From assembly GCA_963555705.1 (NCBI GenBank), contig OY743190.1:36810929-36874928 (forward strand): a DNA stretch of 64,000 bases, read 5' to 3'. The stretch comes from Ligustrum vulgare (lineage: Eukaryota; Streptophyta; Magnoliopsida; Lamiales; Oleaceae). Each line of letters begins with the position of its first letter. Position 1 is the first letter of the stretch. Of this stretch, positions 58,960 to 64,000 are shown one piece after another. The notes beneath the pieces were generated by a model, which saw only the letters and a program-made list of their open reading frames with translations, ran no database searches and was not told where the DNA came from. The translations under genes were made by a program, and so were the position numbers.

Positions 58960-60565
58960 TGTAATGTCCCAAATTCCGTTAACTTGGAACGCTACTAAAG
59001 TCAAAATTTGCTTAAAATAAGTATTTTAAATAAATGCCAAAATGCATAAATATATATATATTTTTTAAAAAATGAAAAACATTAAACTTGAAACAAAATG
59101 CGGTAGTGTAAATGATTGAAATAATTTAAGTTCAATATCAAACATAATGAACGAATCGTCAAACTTTTAAAATAATAAGATTCGAAATTAATTTGATAAA
59201 TAGAAAATGGTTGCTAAAATAATATATTTTAGAAATAGAATGCGGAAGCATACATTTATTGAAATAGTTTACTCAAATCAAATTTTCATTACCAAACATA
59301 AAAATAAGCAAAATGCCAAAATTTGTGAAAAACTAAAATTTGAAATTTAATTTAACGAATGGAAATCAACGATCAAAATGTTTCCTAAAATTTTTTAACT
59401 GAGATAGTCTATCATTTTATTCAAAGATTGTCCCGCTTATTGTCTTGTCTTGCCCAGCTCCTTAACCTGAAATGGTGAAAAATATTGGAGTGAACATAAT
59501 GAATTATACTCGGTGGAGATACAGCAATTAGTCCAAGTTAAATCCAAACATGAAATCAAATTATGAATATAATAGCAACACAAAATTTCCTTTAAAATAT
59601 GTACTGTGGGACATGATCCCCAAGGACCCAATTACGATCTCGAACCTATTTACGGACCCTAACAACATGTTATTAGCATTAAATAAAATTGTACACTGTG
59701 AAACAATCCCGGGACCCACTTTCGACCCAAGACCTATGTACAGTCCCTGTCAATCTTTTCATACGTAGAAGCATTATATCACAATTAAAATCACATATAA
59801 AGAAATAACATGGATAAAATAACAACAATTGCTTTAATGTAAACCCCCACCTCAAAGTCTTGATTTTTTCTTGAAATTGAACTGATGAAAAGTTACCGTG
59901 CTTTAAACTTTTTCCGCGACCTCATCTAGCAAGAACAATTAAATAAGCATAATTTAGAATACTAAGTTCGAATTAATACTTTAGAACTTTTAGAAACTTG
60001 ATTGAATTTTTGTAAGTAAAGAAAATGAGAAATTTGATAGATTTTAAATTATTTAGGGTCTAATTATCAAAATTAGAGAAATTGGGGCCAAGTTGATGAA
60101 ATCATAAAGTAGTTTTAAAATTTATTTAAAGAAGACCAAACTTTAAGGCTATAGAGGAAGTCAAAACAAAGTCATCCCCATTAGCCATTTCACCAGATCG
60201 GCAATTACGGAGTGGTTGGGCATTTTCCAAAATTGGTTTTTACGTTTGAGTGATTTCCAGCCAACATTGGATCAACATTGGGAGGTGGGCAGCTTCATGA
60301 CCGTCCGGAGGCAGAGATTCATGCGAGAGAGGAAGAAATAAAGATTGGGTAGTAACTTTGGGCATAAAATCCGATGGTAATGTTGCTGCTCGGCCAACTC
60401 GTTGTTGAAAATCCATGTGTTGTTTGAGTATAAGAGTATTACATGGAAGAAATGGTATGAATAATGGGATTGAGTTCTTGAGTTAAGCCGAGAGGTGGCG
60501 TTGAAGTTCTGTCGGTTATTGAGTTCTTTGGTTAGTTCTTGTACTTTAGCTTTGATTGAATGAAA
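58960..60565 (-). mobile_element. LTR F, truncated
   Basis: Starts TGTAATGTCCCAAATTCC, the complement of a typical LTR 3' end (GGGACATTACA). No matching right terminus before copia RT resumes near 60570, so its 5' part and several hundred codons of copia integrase/RT were deleted together. Small open frames inside (59437-59768) are not convincing. Confidence 0.65.
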
Positions 60566-60825
60566 ACAAGATTATAGACTTCAAAATGAAGAGACTTATA
60601 TGACTATTCCTCACGGATATAGTCCTAAGGGGGAGGAATTGACATTAAGAAATCCCATATCCAAATTACACAAATCATTATATGGACTCAAGCAGGCTTT
60701 GAGGCAGTGGAATGCTAAGTTTACTAGTGTTCTAATTGAGGAAGGGTTCATTCAATCTGCAATAGATAATTCATTATTCATCAAAAAGAATTATGTGATC
60801 TTTATGGTACTTCTAGTTTATGTGG
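60566..60825 (+). pseudogene. Ty1/copia reverse transcriptase, segment 1
   Basis: LQNEETYMTIPHGYSPKGE, LHKSLYGLKQALRQW, DNSLFIKKN and the start of the active-site block LLVYV. Cut at 60826 by D3 just before the catalytic Asp pair. Confidence 0.9.
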
Positions 60826-62299
60826 TGTATGTTTAAACTAGAACAAATTATTGTCATTTTAGAATATATGCTATTTAATTTATGTTTAATTATTTGCATT
60901 TCAGAAAATATCCCAAAAGATGAAGAAAATAACGGGAAAAATGCACACTTGGATGCTAATTGGAGCGTAATTAAGCAAGTGAGAAGTTTATGACAACAAC
61001 CGAGAAAGTTTCATGGTGCCACGGAGGGTATATCAGAAGTTGGAGGACCTAATTAAAGGAGTTGAGAGCTGAAATGAGCAAATTTAGAAGATTCTAGAAT
61101 ATAGGGACTAAATCGCTTCAATTGAAAGTTGAGGACTGAAAATACAATTAAAATCCAGGGACCAACTTACACAGCAGAGAAAAGATGGAAAATTGCATAG
61201 CAACTTCAATTGCGCAATTGCGGGATCTGAAGCACACGATCGCAGGAAGGCTGAAAATTATGACCTGAGAGTTTTTGCCTCAACTGCGTGATCCCCGGAC
61301 TTTGTATTGAGCAATTGTGCACCTATCCGCTAGGCCACGACTTGGGCTTTTCTCCAATTTTCTACTAGTTTTCTTCTCTTTTAACCTAGGATTTTCCAAT
61401 GCCTATATATAGAACAGACGAGACACAAATTCAAAACCTTTGCCTCTCCTAAGAACGAGCCACAATTGTGATTCATCAACAAATTCTTGAGGAATCTAGC
61501 ATTGCAAAGGGGCGTGAATTGAAGATAATTGAAGAATTGAGACTTGGTGCATGCTTTCCTTTCTTCTTGTTGTTTTCAATTAACGTTTTATTTTATTGTT
61601 TTTTCTCTTTAATTATGATATGTAACTAAATTCTATATTGGGATGAACGATGTAGCTTAGTCATATTATTTTAGTTCCAAGTTCCTTTGTTTTAGTAATT
61701 CGTTGAATGTATTGATTTATTATTTTTCTTAATGCGTGAATGAATTGGCCACTTATTCATGATTTATTGAGTTTTTTCCATAATCCGAGAGGTGAGTTAA
61801 TAACTTAGAATGTGGTAATAAATTCGATAATTGAATAAGAGATAGAGATATACTTTTGTTATTATTGCGGTCGTGTGTGAATTCTTGTGTTTATTGCATC
61901 TAGATAAGGAATATTCGGACCCGCTGTAGAGATACATGGTTGACTTATTTTGTAGAATTGATTTAAACTCGAGAGATGAATCTCAATATACATTAGTGAA
62001 TTCGACCAAATGCATATTTAGGAAATAAAACTGGAATTGGAATTGATTTAATTGGTTAGGTGAAATCGTGAATCCCAAATACTTTACAATCATCTTTAAA
62101 AACAAAACAAGCTCGCAATTTATTTCTTTAATTCAATTCTTTAGTTAGTCTTAAAAATCACAATTCTTTCATTCGTTCAAGTAGGGTTAAGAGCTAACAT
62201 ATCGTGGGAATGATAATCCAGACTCGTTTGTCCACTTTATTACTTTACACAATCTGTACACTTGCGGATATATTTTACATCTCGAAATATTAGTGAACA
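60826..62299 (+). mobile_element. Solo LTR D3 (1474 bp)
   Basis: Starts TGTATGTTTAAAC, ends TATTAGTGAACA; flanks TGTGG (60821-60825) and TGTAG (62300-62304) form a duplication with one change. The end contains 'cgtgggaatgataatcc' and 'ccactttattacttt', related to D1 and D2. Confidence 0.85.
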
Positions 62300-62835
62300 T
62301 GTAGATGACATCATAATTGCAAGCAGTGACCAAAAGGCAGTTGAAGAACTGAAGAACTCCTTGGATGCAAAGTTCAAACTTAAAGATTTGGGGCCACTAA
62401 GGTTTTCTTGGACTGGAAGTGGCTAGATCTTCAAAGGGCATATCAGTTTCACAAAGGCCTTATGCATTACAGCTGTTGTCTGAGGCAAGATTTTTGGGAT
62501 GCAAACCAATTAATACCCCAACGGAGGCTAACTTAAATCTCAATAAAGATGAAGATGAAGTAAAGGATCCAACATAGTACAGGAGGATGATAGGGAAGCT
62601 GTTGTATCTTACAATTACTAGACCAGATTTAACATATTCAGTTAATATGTTGAGTCAATTTTTGTCCAAACCCAGAAACATTACACATAACTTCGAATCC
62701 AGTTCTTTTCTGTGACAACCATGTTTCCAGTGAGAACCAGCTAGCAGACATGCTTACTAAAGCTCTTCAACCTGCACAGTTCAAATCTTTAGTGGATAAA
62801 AATGGATTGATCAATATTTACAATCCATCTTGAGG
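62300..62835 (+). pseudogene. Ty1/copia RT end and RNase H remnant
   Basis: Resumes with VDDIIIASSD (completing YVDD across D3), KFKLKDLGPLR, RPYALQLLSEARFLGCKP and [23 protein letters not shown]. It then jumps by deletion to NQLADMLTKALQPAQF, the RNase H end, and stops at 62833. A TAG at 62575 and a frame change at about 62405 break it. Confidence 0.9.
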
Positions 62836-63018
62836 AGGGAGTCTTAAATTGTAAATGTAAAACCGTTAATTGTTAGTTAGTGGTTAATCAGTTAGTGAGC
62901 TGTCAAGTTAGTTAATTTTCTGTTAGTTAGTTCACTACCAATTACACCGATAACTCTTTTGTATAAATAGGAAAGTTCACTCAATGAACTTTGCTTCTTG
63001 CCTTAATAAAATTTCATA
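62833..63018 (+). mobile_element. Ty1/copia polypurine tract and 3' LTR
   Basis: GAGGAGGGAG follows the stop and is the polypurine tract. The LTR begins at about 62843 (TCTTAAATTG; the usual TG is altered) with a TATA box TATAAATAG at 62962-62970 and AATAAA at about 63006. The right end near 63018 is uncertain because no 5' LTR remains for comparison. Confidence 0.65.
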
Positions 63019-64000
63019 TTATTATATTTTCTCATTTATTTAGTATTAAATTAATTTATTATCTAATAATTTACAATGTTGTAATATGATTTCATATTAT
63101 TATTTTCATGTTATTATCTTTTTCATTTATTTAATTTAATCTACATCTACAATAACAACAACAACAACAACAACAACAATAAAAGTGTGAATGAGTGGAA
63201 AACCTTTGATATTACATTTAAAATTTAATTTATTTTCATTAAATATTATTAGTTATTATTTTAATCTACAATACATTTAGATATTTTTATCTTTGGTCAA
63301 TAGCACCCTTAAATTTTTATTAAAACCATTAATTAATTTATAAGAAAAAATAACTATATTTTAATTAAGAGTATAAATAAATAATTTCAAAACTAAAATT
63401 TTGGTTTAAACTTACGTTTTTTTTATTTAAAAAATATGCTCTATTTATTAATTTTGCATTGTCATTCATCCTTTACAAAAGACATGCGAAACACATGCTT
63501 ACTAGTAGTACAAGTAAATGCACATGTGATGTACGTAATGTATATACAATCAATGCACTTAATAGCGTTACTGATTTTTTATCCTTTTTTAACCTTTTTT
63601 AAGGCATCCTTTTGAAGTCACCATTAATACTATTTTTAAGATCATATTTGCGAGATGTAATTGAATTTGAAACCTGGACAAAGTAGAGCATAAAAAAATA
63701 CGTTGGCAACCTAATCTTACAATGTGCTTCTATAGATTAGCATATCAAGTGTACTACATAGTTTATTACAAAAGTAGAAGGGTAAACTAATTGAATGTAA
63801 ATTTCGTAAGAGAAGCACAATTAATAGCAGAAAACATAATTTACAGAAGATGAACAAGATAACAATTACAAGCTAAAAATGGTTGTCGGTATACATATAT
63901 CTATGTAAATCACCAAAAAATCTATATCCATCCTACAATCATAGCTTAATAAAAAATATGTTATTTAAATAATACAAAGAAATCCTAAATAAACATGGAC
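63019..64000. other. AT-rich sequence without recognised genes
   Basis: No frame, RNA gene or repeat family recognised, apart from a (CAA)n run at 63152-63179. Confidence 0.6.

Overview
The window looks like plant nuclear DNA, most likely from a eudicot, in a retrotransposon-dense and probably heterochromatic, rDNA-associated location. It is AT-rich. It carries LTR elements with the plant initiator-Met tRNA primer site, L1-type LINEs with the DUF4283/CCHC ORF1 typical of plants, a Ty1/copia element with the plant gag knuckle, a piece of nuclear 18S rRNA gene and a plant-type LOG gene. I found no ordinary intron-containing host gene. Species cannot be read from the sequence.

Layout: 1-700 is a LINE reverse-transcriptase fragment. 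About 700-13208 is a minus-strand, non-autonomous Ty3-type element (A1). Both its LTRs are present. Its interior (3386-7487) carries a foreign plus-strand cassette with a broken ORF resembling a plant RNA-virus cysteine-rich nucleic-acid-binding protein (4715-5266) and an intact, intronless LOG cytokinin-activating gene (5572-6138). A 2480-bp solo LTR sits in the 5' LTR. About 13209-21287 holds an opposite-strand LTR fragment and a second, eroded A-type element (A2), itself interrupted by LTR family B (B1).

21288-36685 is the most unusual part. A 676-bp 18S rDNA piece is followed by two different L1-type LINEs (LINE1, LINE2), each with its 3' end joined at the same 18S position. Most of this block is repeated as a near-identical inverted copy: arms 23091-28157 and 31631-36685, loop about 3.5 kb.

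36686-51994 is a nest of minus-strand Ty3-type elements: an A-type LTR, the decayed element B2, and the well-preserved Tekay/Del-like element C, which has an extra ORF upstream of gag with two SUMO-interaction-like motifs. 51995 to about 63018 is one plus-strand Ty1/copia element split by five other LTR sequences, four of them solo LTRs with readable 5-bp target duplications. 63018-64000 is AT-rich with no recognised gene.

The only protein that looks intact and non-transposon is LOG. Of the transposon proteins, LINE1 ORF1 (both copies) and the upstream ORF of element C remain open. Other transposon ORFs carry stops, frameshifts or deletions. Domain and homology calls are by eye from motifs; no database search was run.
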